Part shown: piece after piece, positions 23,901-38,600 of the stretch
How positions within the stretch are numbered: the stretch's first letter is position 1
How the letters are laid out: each line of letters begins with the position of its first letter
Program-made: the position numbers and the translations under genes
From: Panulirus ornatus
Taxonomy: Eukaryota > Arthropoda > Malacostraca > Decapoda > Palinuridae
Direction of reading: 5' to 3'
Length of the DNA stretch: 64,000 bases
NCBI RefSeq assembly: GCF_036320965.1
Contig: NC_092234.1
Coordinates: forward strand, 41,915,532-41,979,531
Notes under the pieces: generated by a model
What the model was told of the DNA's origin: nothing
Seen by the model: only the letters and a program-made list of their open reading frames with translations
The model's database searches: none

Positions 23901-26416
23901 CCCAGAGCGTCACTCTCCCCTGTCTCTCACACCTCTCTCCCTGCCTCATTAAGGTTCCCTTTATCTCGTTCCTCACCTACACTCTCCCTTCCCTAAGTCC
24001 TCTCCCTTCCATAGTTAAGCCCTTTCCTTCCTCTAGTCCAGCCCTAGCTCCCTCCCTCCCGTTGTCCAGCCTTAGTCGTCTCCTTTACCTACCTTAGCTT
24101 AGCCTTATAGCCCAACTTTATCCCTCTCCCTTCCCTAGCCCTCCCCATCCCCTAGCCTTGATTTAACGGCCTACAATCGTAAAACTGTCTATCCCCTACC
24201 TCACATCCCCCACCAGTACCATAGCCTTGCTCTACCTCAACCTTACCTCCCCTTCTCCTACCTTCCACACGTCCGTCGCTGTCCTCCCTCGCGTCCCACT
24301 CTCCCTAACGAACAATGGGAGAGCCGGATTAGCCAGGAGGCAAGCCAGGAGGAGCAGCCGGCCATCGGGAGGGTAGACAGATTGGCCGATACCATCGCGG
24401 GATCCACCCATCGACCTCCTGCTACCATTAATGCTCAAACGAGTCTACACCATGAAGGCAAGGGTGCACATACACGACCCACGCGAACACTATGAAAGAC
24501 GACGCACCCTCAACACACTCTCGCACCCACACAAACTCACGCAAGAAAACACAGTCCAAAGAAAAGCGTCGCGTTATTTACTACAAAGGCGAGGAGAAAA
24601 CGGGAACCATGGCCGACTTGAGACTTGCTGGGTCACATTTGCCGCCATTTCCACAACTAGTGACCTGTCTCAACAGAGAAGGAGAAGAATGTACACACAC
24701 ATGCCGTGTTTACTGTAAAATACTCCAGTGTGTCAACTCATTGGAGGGAGTAAAACAGAATGTTCTAGAAGACAGACAGATACATCATAACAAACAGTGA
24801 AATACGGGAAAGTCGTAGCTCAGATCAAACTAAAACAGTACACTCCTGGACCACAAACACAGCAGAACGTACACTATCAACCTCATAGGTAGGATGGCAG
24901 GATCCTCGGGTATTATAATCCTTAACGACAAATGATAAGGGTCGTTCCGTTGAACAGTATGCGTTCATCTCCGATATATAGCGAACATGAGTAACCTCAT
25001 CGATCGTGCAGAGCTGCCTGCCATCTCTAGCATGATAGATCATCATTTCCTTGGCATATCCCAGCTCCACATTATGGTCCAGCTCGAGACACAAGCGTCA
25101 AGGCTTAAGACACCGTGGCGAGCGTGTATGAGACACCAGCGTAACGTACATTTTAATGCACTTTTTGGCTTATCTGAAGTTGTTTCGGCGACTATATGTT
25201 TCCATATTAAAAAAAAATAATAATAATCGTATGATGCATGAAAAATACACAGAGTAAGTCTTATAAAATGCACCATTATGATATAAAAGGTGGAGGAGGA
25301 ACATGAGGAACAAAGAAGAACGGAGAGCAGAGTGGGTCGGAGACGCCCTGGGCAAGGTAAGGAGGTTAAGAAGGACTCCAACGGTCTTAGTGGCAGCCGA
25401 TTTTTTGCGCGGTTACATTGTGGACCACGACGGCAAATAGATAATAATTCTCTCATTACCATAGATTTATTAATCTAAGATTACCCGGAGAGAGTTCCAC
25501 TCTGCAGTCTTTTCACAATATGTTGCATCTTGCTTTCCGTGAGAACACGAATGAAAGCAAAGTTTGTTAACTAATAATAAATCTACATATAACTACCTAA
25601 CAATTTATTTTCTTACGAGAATAATAATAAGTGGAGAAAGACTGACCATGGAGCGACCGCATCAAACGAACACACTGCAGCTGGCTGGCTGGGGGTGTGT
25701 TGTAATGCCACATTGGGAACTGCCTCTTCTCTTTAATATACACACACGCCAGCTCTGTCGAAATGACTAAAACTTCGCACATTTCAATTATATATGTACG
25801 CATATAAAGAGTATGCTTTCACGTTACAATGAAAAAGAAAAGTAATGCCTTTGTCAATAATACAACAGAGAAACGCTGGCAACTCAACGGCCTTAGTCTG
25901 TGATTGGTCAATGCGAATGACAGCTGCTGTATGTATGTACTGTTCATACAACCGACCACGGGAAAATATATAGAAATATGGCACACGCAAAATCATATCC
26001 CCACACCAAACATTAGTTTATAACTTTCCGTTTAGGGGACTATCCAACGTACATATATATTATTGATGGGAAATAACATAATAAGGTATGAATGGAAGCT
26101 TAAATAACTGTTCACATCAGTCCAGTGAAGAGATAAACATGTAATAAAGAGGTGAGGCGAGCGTGGGCCGGCGGTGAGGGGGGGTTGGCTGCTGCCACCC
26201 ACCCAAGCACTACTCTTTGTTGACTCTAGCAACTTTGCAGGATCAGTCAGGAGCAGACCATAGCGTCGATAGTGATGATCACAGCGAGATATCCCAGCAG
26301 CGTGTTGAGACAACACTATAGAAAACATTCATGAAATGATCAAAATTCTTACCACGAGGCGGTAGCAGATTTTACCCAGTACACATGAACGATATACGAA
26401 CAACGTCAGACCACTG
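23901..26416. other. 2.5-kb largely unique region, no gene recognised
   Basis: CT-rich until about 24290, then AT-rich. No frame carries a recognisable motif. A single 21-mer-like phrase (AAGGGTCGTTCCGTTG, 24938-24953) may be a stray unit of the foldback-like family. A weak tandem phrase AACTTGGCC is absent, so nothing further is claimed. Confidence 0.35.
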
Positions 26417-26440
26417 TGTGTGTGTGTGTGTGTGTGTGTG
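26417..26440. repeat. (TG)n microsatellite
   Basis: About 12 TG units; a (CA)n of similar size lies at 26630-26656. Confidence 0.95.
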
Positions 26441-26719
26441 CAAAAACACAGATAAGCCAGGAAGTAAATAAGACTCGTCTGAAAAATTAACAAAAAACTA
26501 TATGAGAAGGAAACTGACAAAAGTGTAAAACTCATCATATATATCAAACAACACATCCTTCACACGTAAGCACAACTGTAGCTTAACACAACAAACAAAA
26601 CTCCATAAACATACAATGACAACCAACAACACACACACACACACACACACACACACCTCCCATACACGCATGAGTGGATAGAAAGTTGGGTGTAGCGGGG
26701 CGGCTGGGTCATGGCGCTG

Positions 26720-27170
26720 TGTACCCGATCAGGCAACCCACCAGGTCTTGCGGTATACCCGCCCCGGCAACCCACCAGGTCTTGCGGTATACCCGCCCCG
26801 GTAACCCACCAGGTCTTGCGGTATACCCCGGCAACTCACCAGGTCTTGCGGTATACCCGCCCCGGCAACCCACCAGGTCTTGCGGTATACCCGCCCCGGC
26901 AACCCACCAGGTCTTGCAGTACACCCGCCCCGGCAACCCACTAGGTCTTGCGGTATACCCGCCCCGGCAACCCATGTGTTTGACATGGCTTGGTGTACCG
27001 TCTCTGCGACCCAAGTTCCGGCCTTAGCGTGGTATACCTTCCCCGGCAACACGGGCTCCGGTTTTTGACCGTTGTACCGTCCCGACCGCAGTGTGGTTCA
27101 CCCTTGCTGAAAACCAGAGTAGTGGCCTGGCGTGCGTGGCGTACCCGCCCCGGCAACCTGGGTCAAGTCG
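26720..27170. repeat. 34-bp minisatellite, about 8 copies plus decayed flank
   Basis: The unit contains CCCGCCCCGGCAACCCACCA and GGTCTTGCGGTATA. One copy (near 26822) is 6 bp short. From about 26985 to 27170 the CCCCGGCAAC phrase recurs in decayed copies. Confidence 0.95.
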
Positions 27171-28215
27171 ATCTCTGACCTCCCGGGCTTAAATGACCCC
27201 AGGCGACGGGTCGAGCCCTCCCACTCCCCACCGCAGGCCGCCAGCACCTGCCCCGGGGTGTTGTCTCTAACCCCCTTACACAACCGTCCTCTATATATGA
27301 CCCAAACACGTATACTGTTCGTCACAGTAAACTTCACCTATAAATATATACATCTCATGTAACCAAGTAAACTCATGAAGGACAAGTAGCTGGGACGGAA
27401 AGTTCCCATATCAACCGTTTTCTTTGAGCTGATTCCTCTTCACAATTCTGTAAGGAACTTCATAAAAAATGTTTGGGCTCAACCATTTTCCCGAGTTTCC
27501 TGTGGCTGTGTACCAGGTGTATCTCAGCTGCTGCTGGCCCCACACACCTGAGGCCCGGCCGCTCGTAAGCCAGTCATTTGGTGAGCAGGTTAAGTACCAG
27601 GCCAGCATTTTTCCTCGTGTTTTTCTCCCACGTGTCTTTCACCACGGCAGACAATGGGCGCCCTCTACCGCTCTTGTCATTTCAGAGACTAAACAAAAAA
27701 CAAATCAACCATGGTTAAGAAGCGTTAATGTTCCGACAGTTGGGCCCAACGTAACAAATTCTGTTATTCCTTGGAATGAAATCGTCTTCATATCAGACAG
27801 GACGCTTGTCAAACGCCAGGCCATCCTACCCAGCGATCGCACCGTCTACTTCACGGGGTCACCAAGCCTTGCGACACACAGAACCATCATAGCGACGGTC
27901 ATTACGTCTGAGACAGTTCCCAGACGCAGGTAACGACATGATCTAACCGACAGACCCGCCGGGTATTTCCGGTGGCCTTGAAACGCGACTCGAACGCCAT
28001 CTCCACCTCAAACTCCGTCCCACGTCCACAGAACGAGGTGGCGACCAGCAATATGTATAGCACACGGGTAGTTCTACCGGTGAAGGACATGAAGGAAGAG
28101 TTGACCTGGCCTCGATCAGTATGATGCACGGGGGAGAGGTCTACATGACAGAGCCATCAACAGCAACACAGCGGCACCACCTACGCCCCGCCGACACTAT
28201 CCAGCACAGCTGCAG
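27171..28215. other. unique spacer, no gene recognised
   Basis: Frames up to 154 codons (27469-27933 plus) have no recognisable motif and no supporting context. Confidence 0.35.
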
Positions 28216-28217
28216 CA

Positions 28218-28308
28218 ACAAGAACAGCAGAAGTAACACAAGGAACAGCAGAAGTAACACAAGAAACAGCAGAAGTAACACAAGGAACAGCAGAAGTAAC
28301 AAAGTCAG
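28218..28308. repeat. 21-bp minisatellite, about 4 copies
   Basis: The unit is AACAGCAGAAGTAACACAAG plus one base. It is purine/CA-rich and not related by eye to the GTCGTACC 21-mer. Confidence 0.93.
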
Positions 28309-28521
28309 GATCAGGAAATAGGGTCAAGAGTAGCAAGTTGGACAGCAGCAACAGAAGGAAGAACAGGAACAACAGTGTCGGGCACAACGGTAAGACAACG
28401 AACAAGAACAGCAAGCAACAGGAGACGTGTATTGCAACATGACGAGCAAGAGCCGGAGCAGCTGCTGCCAACCACAGCTGAAGGTAAGGCGGTGCCCTTA
28501 CCTGCCCTCTGTGGTTACCAC

Positions 28522-28522
<1 letters not shown>

Positions 28523-28552
<30 letters not shown>
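28523..28552. repeat. (GT)n microsatellite
   Basis: About 15 GT units. Confidence 0.95.
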
Positions 28553-28555
<3 letters not shown>

Positions 28556-29117
28556 CTCCCCACTCCCACACACTCAAAGCCTTACCTGTAGGGAGGCGGA
28601 GGGTGAAGGAGGCGGGCGGAAATGAGATGCCCCTGGGGGCCTTGAGCAGAGGGATAACAGAGGAAGCTGCCAGCAAGGGTATGGGAACCTTCCGGGCCAA
28701 ACCCTCACCTTCGCCACACTTCATACCCTCACCTTCGCCACACTGCCACAGTCAACGCACAACACAAGGGTCGTCCATCAGCATACTTTGTTTACATCGC
28801 GTCTATATTCGCCCTCTCCTAACACACATACACACACACACCCTCAAAACCTTCCTGTCTCCTCTGTCGGCTCTGTAACACCACCTCACAACACATGAAA
28901 CACTAGTACTAAAACTGTAACATCTCTCTCGGAAAGCACCACCGCCACGTGATCCAGATAGCTAAGTCTGTCTCTGAGGAACTGGGACTCGTGTTCTGAG
29001 GGAGTACAACTGTCTTTCGTGAACAGTTGCTCTGATTATACGCTGGATTGGTTCATCCTTGTGCTGCTCCCACATCCGGCCAGGTTCTTCATCTTTACTC
29101 TCGCTAAACACGAATCC

Positions 29118-29229
29118 AAAGCAGCAGCCCGACTTATCTGCTCACCCAGTCTGACTTGAAAGCATAATACAATTGACCTTCGCTGCTGTGTTCGTTCTTT
29201 CCTTTCTTACACACACATACACACATATA

Positions 29230-29273
<44 letters not shown>

Positions 29274-29475
29274 ACACCGGTTTCCTCTCTCCTGGGAACT
29301 GGTCGTTTACGTGCCCCGGCCACTAGCTCTACCACGTACTACTTGGCACGTTATTGCGCCACATGATTACCGCATGACCGTAAGCAACGCAAGGGTGAGC
29401 CGTTGTACTGTCTGCTTCTTTCCCTACACCGCTCAACTTTGGAACTCTTTACAAGATCTTAACAACCTTTTATGA
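29118..29475 (+). pseudogene. Jockey-like retrotransposon ORF2 C-terminal relic, split by (TG)n
   Basis: Upstream piece (from 29118) reads KAAARLICSPSLT, a stop, then IDLRCCVRSFLSY, resembling the KAARLIG..SLT…LDLRR.V.SLS block that follows RT in these elements. A (TG)n tract at 29234-29271 intervenes. In another frame the sequence then resumes as WELVVYVPRPLALPRTTWHV and VCFFPYTAQLWNSLQDL, the widespread terminal FFP.TA.LWNSL motif, ending at a TGA at 29473-29475. The stop, the frame change and the microsatellite make it dead. The order of motifs is read directly; the family assignment is from known arthropod element C-termini. Confidence 0.72.
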
Positions 29476-29795
29476 GGCAACTTCTCCACTTCACTCTCTA
29501 AAACTCTCAGATAATTGTTCCTCTTCTCTCTTTCCTTCTCGACATTTCCAGTCCTTTTAATATTAGCTTTTAAGTCCCGGCCTGCCTGAGGGCGCCTGCT
29601 TGGCTGGAACCTTCAAGCACTGGAAAGCAAGATATATTTCCTGGAAGCTGGACGGGTCGGGGGTTCTCCCTGACTGAACACCAGAGATGTCCATTATCAT
29701 CTGCCTCACTTGAGATAAACATCCTCTTATCTGTTGAATCCAAAGAAAAAATAACAATACATTTGTAATCTTAAATGATGCATTAGCAAAATGTT

Positions 29796-29796
<1 letters not shown>

Positions 29797-29844
<48 letters not shown>
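29797..29844. repeat. (GT)n microsatellite
   Basis: About 24 GT units. Confidence 0.95.

Positions 29845-31390
<1,546 letters not shown>

Positions 31391-31475
<85 letters not shown>
31391..31475. repeat. (GA)n microsatellite
   Basis: About 42 GA units immediately 3' of the short element. Confidence 0.95.
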
Positions 31476-31476
<1 letters not shown>

Positions 31477-31787
31477 AATGGTTAAGGGGGAGTTCTAAAA
31501 GGAGTTAAAGCGATGATGCAGCACAAATCCTGAACATTCAGGAAGGAGAGAGGCGAGAGTTGGTTACGAACTTGGTCGATGTGCTATATGGGGGGCGGTG
31601 TGTGGGGCGACGTAGTCTTTGGGCTGAACCACGACATATGAAGAGGACCACGTGGACCATGGTGTGGTCTGTGGGTTGTGGCCTTGTATGGTGGGTAGTA
31701 AAGATATGCAGGTCAGCTAGAGTGGATATGTAAATGAGACCATTGTTCGTATGTTTGTGACGTTATTTCGCTAAAGTGCGATTTAGA

Positions 31788-31790
<3 letters not shown>

Positions 31791-31875
<85 letters not shown>
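31791..31875. repeat. (AT)n microsatellite
   Basis: About 42 AT units on the 3'-tail side of the inverted short element. Confidence 0.95.
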
Positions 31876-31877
<2 letters not shown>

Positions 31878-32085
31878 TTTTTTTTCTTCTTTCATACTAT
31901 TCGCCATTTCCCGCGTGAGCGAGGTAGCGTTAAGAACAGAGGACTGTGCCTTTGACGGAATATCCTCACCTGGCCCCCTTCTCTGTTCCTTCTTTTTGGA
32001 AAACTAAAAAAAAAAAAAAAATGAGAGGGGAGGATTTCCAGCCCCCCGCTTTTTCTCCTTTTAGTCGCCTTCTACGACACGCTGG

Positions 32086-32088
<3 letters not shown>
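31876..32088 (-). mobile_element. short non-autonomous retroelement, inverted copy
   Basis: Reverse-complement relative of 31157-31390. On the minus strand it reads GCGTGTCGTAGAAGGCGACT, the GGGGGCTGGAAATCC block, an A-rich segment, CAGAGAAGGGGGCCAGGTGA, and the 3' end CGCTACCTCGCTCACGCGGG then AAATGGCGAATAGTATGAAA. It is better preserved at the 3' tail than the plus copy and shorter at the 5' side, which ends at a (GT)n tract (32088-32133). Confidence 0.78.

Positions 32089-32133
<45 letters not shown>
32088..32133. repeat. (GT)n microsatellite
   Basis: About 22 GT units at the 5' side of the inverted short element. Confidence 0.95.
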
Positions 32134-32135
<2 letters not shown>

Positions 32136-32529
32136 AATACTTGGAAAAATGACACACGAACACCCAAGTGTGTTCGTAATAATTACACCATCATGGAATA
32201 CTAGAACGATTTTGGTTTATTTTCCTTTTTTGGTCACCTTCATATTCCATGTGCATGACAGACACACACACATGTTAACCGTCATGACACCTTCCTTCCT
32301 CGACCATCTCACCTGGGTCATTCCCTACCTTCTTACCCTCCTCCTGTATTATAACCCTTCCACGTCCACCAATCAGGTGTGGTTTGTTCCATCTGGTTTT
32401 CATCACGGTCTCCTATCATCCGTGATCGCCACGAGCGGGACGTCTCTTTGCCATCAAGTTAAAACAAAAAAAGGAAAAGAAATCTACATATGATCCACAG
32501 TATGACAAAACATTGAAGACAAGTGGGAC

Positions 32530-32532
<3 letters not shown>

Positions 32533-32572
<40 letters not shown>

Positions 32573-32592
32573 ACACCACACCACACACACGT
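32533..32592. repeat. (CA)n microsatellite with CCACA interruptions
   Basis: About 25 CA units grading into CCACACCACAC. Confidence 0.93.
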
Positions 32593-32772
32593 GACGATGT
32601 GTTTCGCCATACACAACGCCAGCTGGTTTCCGGTAGCATAAGACAGATAATACAGACAAAGAACGCACAAGACTGCCCTTCCGTCCCTCTGTTTCATACC
32701 CCTTTTTTTGGTCACGTACATCAACAATGTGGGAACAGAGGGGCCAACTTTTCTGCCATGTCTCCCATGCCA

Positions 32773-33368
32773 GCCAGACCACACCACACATGAACTCCTA
32801 GCCAGACCACACCACTCATACAGTCCTAGCCAGACCACACCACACATGAACTCCTAGCCAGACCACACCACTCATACAGTCCTAGCCAGACCACACCACT
32901 CATACAGTCCTAGCCAGACCACACCACTCATACAGTCCTAGGCAAACCACACCACTCATACAGTCCTAGCCAGACCATACCACCCATACAGTCCTAGCCA
33001 GACCACACCACACATGAACTCCTAGCCAGACCACACCACTCATACAGTCCTAGCCAGACCACACCACTCATACAGTCCTAGCCAGACCACACCACTCATA
33101 CAGTCCTAGCCAGACCACACCACTCACACAGTCGTAGGCAAACCACCCCACTCATACAGTACTAGCCAGACCACATCACACATGAAGTCCTAGTCATACC
33201 ACACCGCTCACACAGTCCTAGGAAAACCACACCACTCATACAGTCCTAGCCAGACCACACCACTCATACAGTCCTAGCCAGACCACACCACTCATACAGT
33301 CCTAGCCAGACCACACCACTCATACAGTCCTAGCCAGACCACACCACTCATACAGTCCTAGCCAGACC
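32773..33368. repeat. 28-bp minisatellite, 21 copies, no indels
   Basis: The unit contains GCCAGACCACACCACTCATA and CAGTCCTA. A second type has CACATGAACTCCTA. Copies fall exactly every 28 bp from 32773 to 33361. The variant order suggests duplication of two- and three-unit blocks. Confidence 0.97.
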
Positions 33369-33667
33369 AGAACCGACCAAGACCCACCTTGTACAACCAG
33401 TCTGGCCCAGTGCTGTACTTCAGACCCTCTGCCCGGCCGACGATGAAGTGTTGACCGATCCTCCCGACAACAGCCGTGCCCAACAGACGACCCGAAGGCG
33501 GCTCAGGACACCACACGGAAGGCCGTGTCAACAGTGGCCACGAGGGACTCCTCAGAGGCTAGTCCTGGGCCCTCCTCCGCCCTCTCTTATCTGCCCTTAC
33601 AAGGAAACACTTGTAGCATCACTCTTAAAAGACCGACCCACCACTACCACCTTCTGATCTACTCCTT

Positions 33668-34130
33668 GACGACGACGGTACGATCGTTGAACGTGACGGT
33701 ACGACCCTTGAGGACGACGGTACGATCGTTGAACGTGACGGTACGACCCTTGAGGACGACGGTACGATCGTTGAACGTGACGGTAAGACCCTTGAGGACG
33801 ACGGTACGATCGTTGAACGTGACGGTAAGACCCTTGAGGACGACGTTACGATCGTTGAACGTGACGGCACGACCCTTCAGGACGACGTTACGATCGTTGA
33901 ACGTGACGGTACGATCGTTGAACGTGACGGTACGACCCTTGAGGACGACGTTACGATCGTTGAACGTGACGGTACGATCGTTGAACGTAACGATACGACC
34001 CTCGAGGACGACGGTGCGATCATTGAACGTGACGGTACGACCCTTGGGCACGATGACCCGGGCCTTATCAAGGGTCAGCAGGGTATCGTAGCCAGGGGTG
34101 GTTGCGTCGTGGTGAGCGGATGTAGTTAAA
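33668..34130. mobile_element. foldback-like 21-bp-repeat element, locus D, with expanded plus arm
   Basis: About 18 plus-oriented 21-bp units (33668-34048) are organised mainly as a 42-bp dimer, GACGACGGTACGATCGTTGA alternating with ACGTGACGGTACGACCCTTG. The core follows at 34040-34072 (GGGCACGATGACCCGGGCCT). Its inverted partner is at 34073-34115 (GGGTCAG…ATCGTAGCCAGGGGTGG, then TGCGTCGTGG). Here the plus arm is the expanded one, the opposite of loci B and C. Confidence 0.62.
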
Positions 34131-34504
34131 GAGTCGGCACGTCGTAAAAGGAGCTGGAGGGACTCGTGTGGGTGTCAAGTGTTGCGACGGAGGTGGTGGA
34201 GGGAAGGGGGCTTCCCCCACACACACACCCCACAACCAGAGGTTCATCGCGTTACGTTTTCCATACCTTACGTAAGGCTAGGACTAGCCACCACATCAAC
34301 TGCTACACTGGTGCTGTACCTACGCGTCATCTAGAAATGGAGAGATAGTGAACTAGATAAATCAATACATGCAAACATAATTCCTACGTATATATATATT
34401 TTTTTTCCCAAATCTAACTCCTTCACTGCTGATTGTCAAAACACTTCCATTCGCTCCAGCCAAGACCAGAGCAACGTAAACATGCTGGTCATAACCACAT
34501 CCTT

Positions 34505-34690
34505 GACTCTGTCCTGCACACTCCACATCCTTCACTGTCCTGCACACTCCACATACTTCACTGTCCTGCACACTCCACATCCTTCACTGTCCTGCACACT
34601 CCACATACTTCACTGTCCTGCACACTCCACATACTTCACTGTCCTGCACACTCCACATACTTCACTGTCCTGCACACTCCACATCCACAA
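34505..34690. repeat. 26-bp minisatellite, 7 copies
   Basis: The unit contains CCTGCACACTCCACATACTT then CACTGT, with ATCC/ATAC variants. Confidence 0.95.
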
Positions 34691-34945
34691 CAAGACGTTG
34701 TTACAACCGCGAGTGGAAAGTCAAATGAATCCAACCTGTCCCTGCTACTGAGCGAAGCGGAGCCCTGGAGCTACGGAAGCCCCTGGAAAGGGGAGTCCTG
34801 GCGTGGTACCGGGACCCCCTTCAGAAAGAGGAGTCCTGAGGTGATTATAAATTAATCATCTGGGGGTCGGTTGGCCTCCCATCTCCCTCCCAGCCACAGT
34901 GGCAGTCAAATACTGACGATCCTGCCATCACCTCGCGTGGTGTTG

Positions 34946-34950
<5 letters not shown>

Positions 34951-35021
<71 letters not shown>
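34951..35021. repeat. (CT)n microsatellite
   Basis: About 35 CT units. Confidence 0.95.
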
Positions 35022-35023
<2 letters not shown>

Positions 35024-35111
35024 ATGGGTATTACTTCGTCTACTGCTCCCTCGTGCTACTTGCTCGTGTCCCAATTCACCAAGACCAGACCCCGAGGCGA
35101 GAGACTGGCTG

Positions 35112-35276
35112 ATGCTTCCCAAGTTTGTGTGTGGAGACCAGCCACTCGAGGAGCGACCGTTATAATACTTCACTTTCTCCAACAGCGAAGATGTGGAATT
35201 CTCTTCCTTCGTTTGTCTTTCCCTCTCCCTACATACAACCTTCAACAGCCAGACCTACAAATGTTCAGGCAGCTTA
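35112..35276 (+). pseudogene. Jockey-like ORF2 C-terminal relic
   Basis: In one frame the sequence reads SLCVETSHSRSDRYNTSLSP, TAKMWNSLPSFVFPSPY and then QPSTARPTNVQAA to a TAG at 35274-35276. This matches the terminal pattern NSR.DRY..SF.PTTA.LWNSLP.SVFP.. of arthropod Jockey/CR1 ORF2 proteins. Nothing of the RT domain precedes it; a (CT)n tract lies 90 bp upstream. It is a short 3' fragment, as expected of a 5'-truncated insertion. Confidence 0.7.
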
Positions 35277-35361
35277 GAATAAGCTTTACTGTTTCACATA
35301 CGCTTTACTTCACCTTTCATACAAGATGGACGATTTAAGGGCATGTCTTTGCCCAAGTCAT

Positions 35362-35574
35362 GTCAGTGGGCCACAGTGCAGGCGTGCAGGTGGGCAACGG
35401 TGCAGGTGGGCCACGGTGCAGGTGGGCTACGGTGCAGGTGGGCTACGGTGCAGGTGGGCAACGGTGCAGGTGGGCTACGGTGCAGGTGGGCTACGGTGCA
35501 GGTGGGCAACGGTGCAGGTGGGCTACGGTGCAGGTGGGCCACGGTGCAGGTGGGCCACGGTGCAGGTGCACTTG
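35362..35574. repeat. 16-bp minisatellite, about 12 copies
   Basis: The unit is GGTGCAGGTGGGCTAC, with GGGCCAC and GGGCAAC variants, in 16-bp steps. It ends 70 bp before the 31-bp satellite, which shares only a general G-richness. Confidence 0.95.
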
Positions 35575-35644
35575 AAGCTGTTCTACAGTGTTGTCAGTGA
35601 GGAGGACCCGGCAGCCTCATCAATCATGCATGAGGGCGGGAGAG

Positions 35645-38600
35645 TGAGGACTGATGACGTGGTGCCAGGGGAAGGTGAGGACTGATGACGTGGTGCCAGG
35701 GGAAGGTGAGGACTGATGACGTGGTGCCAGGGGAAGGTGAGGACTGATGACGTGGTGCCAGGGGAAGGTGAGGACTGGTGACGTGGTGCCAGGGGAAGGT
35801 GAGGACTGATGACGTGGTGCCAGGGGAAGGTGAGGACTATTGACGTGGTGCCAGGGGAAGGTGAGGACTGATGACGTGGTGCCAGGGGAAGGTGAGGACT
35901 GATGACGTGGTGCCAGGGGAAGGTGAGGACTGATGACGTGGTGCCAGGGGAAGGTGAGGACTGATGACGTGGTGCCAGGGGAAGGTGAGGACTGATGACG
36001 TGGTGCCAGGGGAAGGTGAGGACTGATGACGTGGTGCCAGGGGAAGGTGAGGACTGATGACGTGGTGCCAGGGGAAGGTGAGGACTGATGACGTGGTGCC
36101 AGGGGAAGGTGAGGACTGATGACGTGGTGCCAGGGGAAGGTGAGGACTGATGACGTGGTGCCAGGGGAAGGTGAGGACTGATGACGTGGTGCCAGGGGAA
36201 GGTGAGGACTGATGACGTGGTGCCAGGGGAAGGTGAGGACTGATGACGTGGTGCCAGGGGAAGGTGAGGACTGATGACGTGGTGCCAGGGGAAGGTGAGG
36301 ACTGATGACGTGGTGCCAGGGGAAGGTGAGGACTGATGACGTGGTGCCAGGGGAAGGTGAGGACTGATGACGTGGTGCCAGGGGAAGGTGAGGACTGATG
36401 ACGTGGTGCCAGGGGAAGGTGAGGACTGATGACGTGGTGCCAGGGGAAGGTGAGGACTGATGACGTGGTGCCAGGGGAAGGTGAGGACTGATGACGTGGT
36501 GCCAGGGGAAGGTGAGGACTGATGACGTGGTGCCAGGGGAAGGTGAGGACTGATGACGTGGTGCCAGGGGAAGGTGAGGACTGATGACGTGGTGCCAGGG
36601 GAAGGTGAGGACTGATGACGTGGTGCCAGGGGAAGGTGAGGACTGATGACGTGGTGCCAGGGGAAGGTGAGGACTGATGACGTGGTGCCAGGGGAAGGTG
36701 AGGACTGATGACGTGGTGCCAGGGGAAGGTGAGGACTGATGACGTGGTGCCAGGGGAAGGTGAGGACTGATGACGTGGTGCCAGGGGAAGGTGAGGACTG
36801 ATGACGTGGTGCCAGGGGAAGGTGAGGACTGATGACGTGGTGCCAGGGGAAGGTGAGGACTGATGACGTGGTGCCAGGGGAAGGTGAGGACTGATGACGT
36901 GGTGCCAGGGGAAGGTGAGGACTGATGACGTGGTGCCAGGGGAAGGTGAGGACTGATGACGTGGTGCCAGGGGAAGGTGAGGACTGATGACGTGGTGCCA
37001 GGGGAAGGTGAGGACTGATGACGTGGTGCCAGGGGAAGGTGAGGACTGATGACGTGGTGCCAGGGGAAGGTGAGGACTGATGACGTGGTGCCAGGGGAAG
37101 GTGAGGACTGATGACGTGGTGCCAGGGGAAGGTGAGGACTGATGACGTGGTGCCAGGGGAAGGTGAGGACTGATGACGTGGTGCCAGGGGAAGGTGAGGA
37201 CTGATGACGTGGTGCCAGGGGAAGGTGAGGACTGATGACGTGGTGCCAGGGGAAGGTGAGGACTGATGACGTGGTGCCAGGGGAAGGTGAGGACTGATGA
37301 CGTGGTGCCAGGGGAAGGTGAGGACTGATGACGTGGTGCCAGGGGAAGGTGAGGACTGATGACGTGGTGCCAGGGGAAGGTGAGGACTGATGACGTGGTG
37401 CCAGGGGAAGGTGAGGACTGATGACGTGGTGCCAGGGGAAGGTGAGGACTGATGACGTGGTGCCAGGGGAAGGTGAGGACTGATGACGTGGTGCCAGGGG
37501 AAGGTGAGGACTGATGACGTGGTGCCAGGGGAAGGTGAGGACTGATGACGTGGTGCCAGGGGAAGGTGAGGACTGATGACGTGGTGCCAGGGGAAGGTGA
37601 GGACTGATGACGTGGTGCCAGGGGAAGGTGAGGACTGATGACGTGGTGCCAGGGGAAGGTGAGGACTGATGACGTGGTGCCAGGGGAAGGTGAGGACTGA
37701 TGACGTGGTGCCAGGGGAAGGTGAGGACTGATGACGTGGTGCCAGGGGAAGGTGAGGACTGATGACGTGGTGCCAGGGGAAGGTGAGGACTGATGACGTG
37801 GTGCCAGGGGAAGGTGAGGACTGATGACGTGGTGCCAGGGGAAGGTGAGGACTGATGACGTGGTGCCAGGGGAAGGTGAGGACTGATGACGTGGTGCCAG
37901 GGGAAGGTGAGGACTGATGACGTGGTGCCAGGGGAAGGTGAGGACTGATGACGTGGTGCCAGGGGAAGGTGAGGACTGATGACGTGGTGCCAGGGGAAGG
38001 TGAGGACTGATGACGTGGTGCCAGGGGAAGGTGAGGACTGATGACGTGGTGCCAGGGGAAGGTGAGGACTGATGACGTGGTGCCAGGGGAAGGTGAGGAC
38101 TGATGACGTGGTGCCAGGGGAAGGTGAGGACTGATGACGTGGTGCCAGGGGAAGGTGAGGACTGATGACGTGGTGCCAGGGGAAGGTGAGGACTGATGAC
38201 GTGGTGCCAGGGGAAGGTGAGGACTGATGACGTGGTGCCAGGGGAAGGTGAGGACTGATGACGTGGTGCCAGGGGAAGGTGAGGACTGATGACGTGGTGC
38301 CAGGGGAAGGTGAGGACTGATGACGTGGTGCCAGGGGAAGGTGAGGACTGATGACGTGGTGCCAGGGGAAGGTGAGGACTGATGACGTGGTGCCAGGGGA
38401 AGGTGAGGACTGATGACGTGGTGCCAGGGGAAGGTGAGGACTGATGACGTGGTGCCAGGGGAAGGTGAGGACTGATGACGTGGTGCCAGGGGAAGGTGAG
38501 GACTGATGACGTGGTGCCAGGGGAAGGTGAGGACTGATGACGTGGTGCCAGGGGAAGGTGAGGACTGATGACGTGGTGCCAGGGGAAGGTGAGGACTGAT

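Noticed and set aside
27469..27933. 154-codon plus frame in unique DNA
   Set aside because: No motif, no start or splice context and no neighbouring exons. A frame of this length is not rare in 64 kb.
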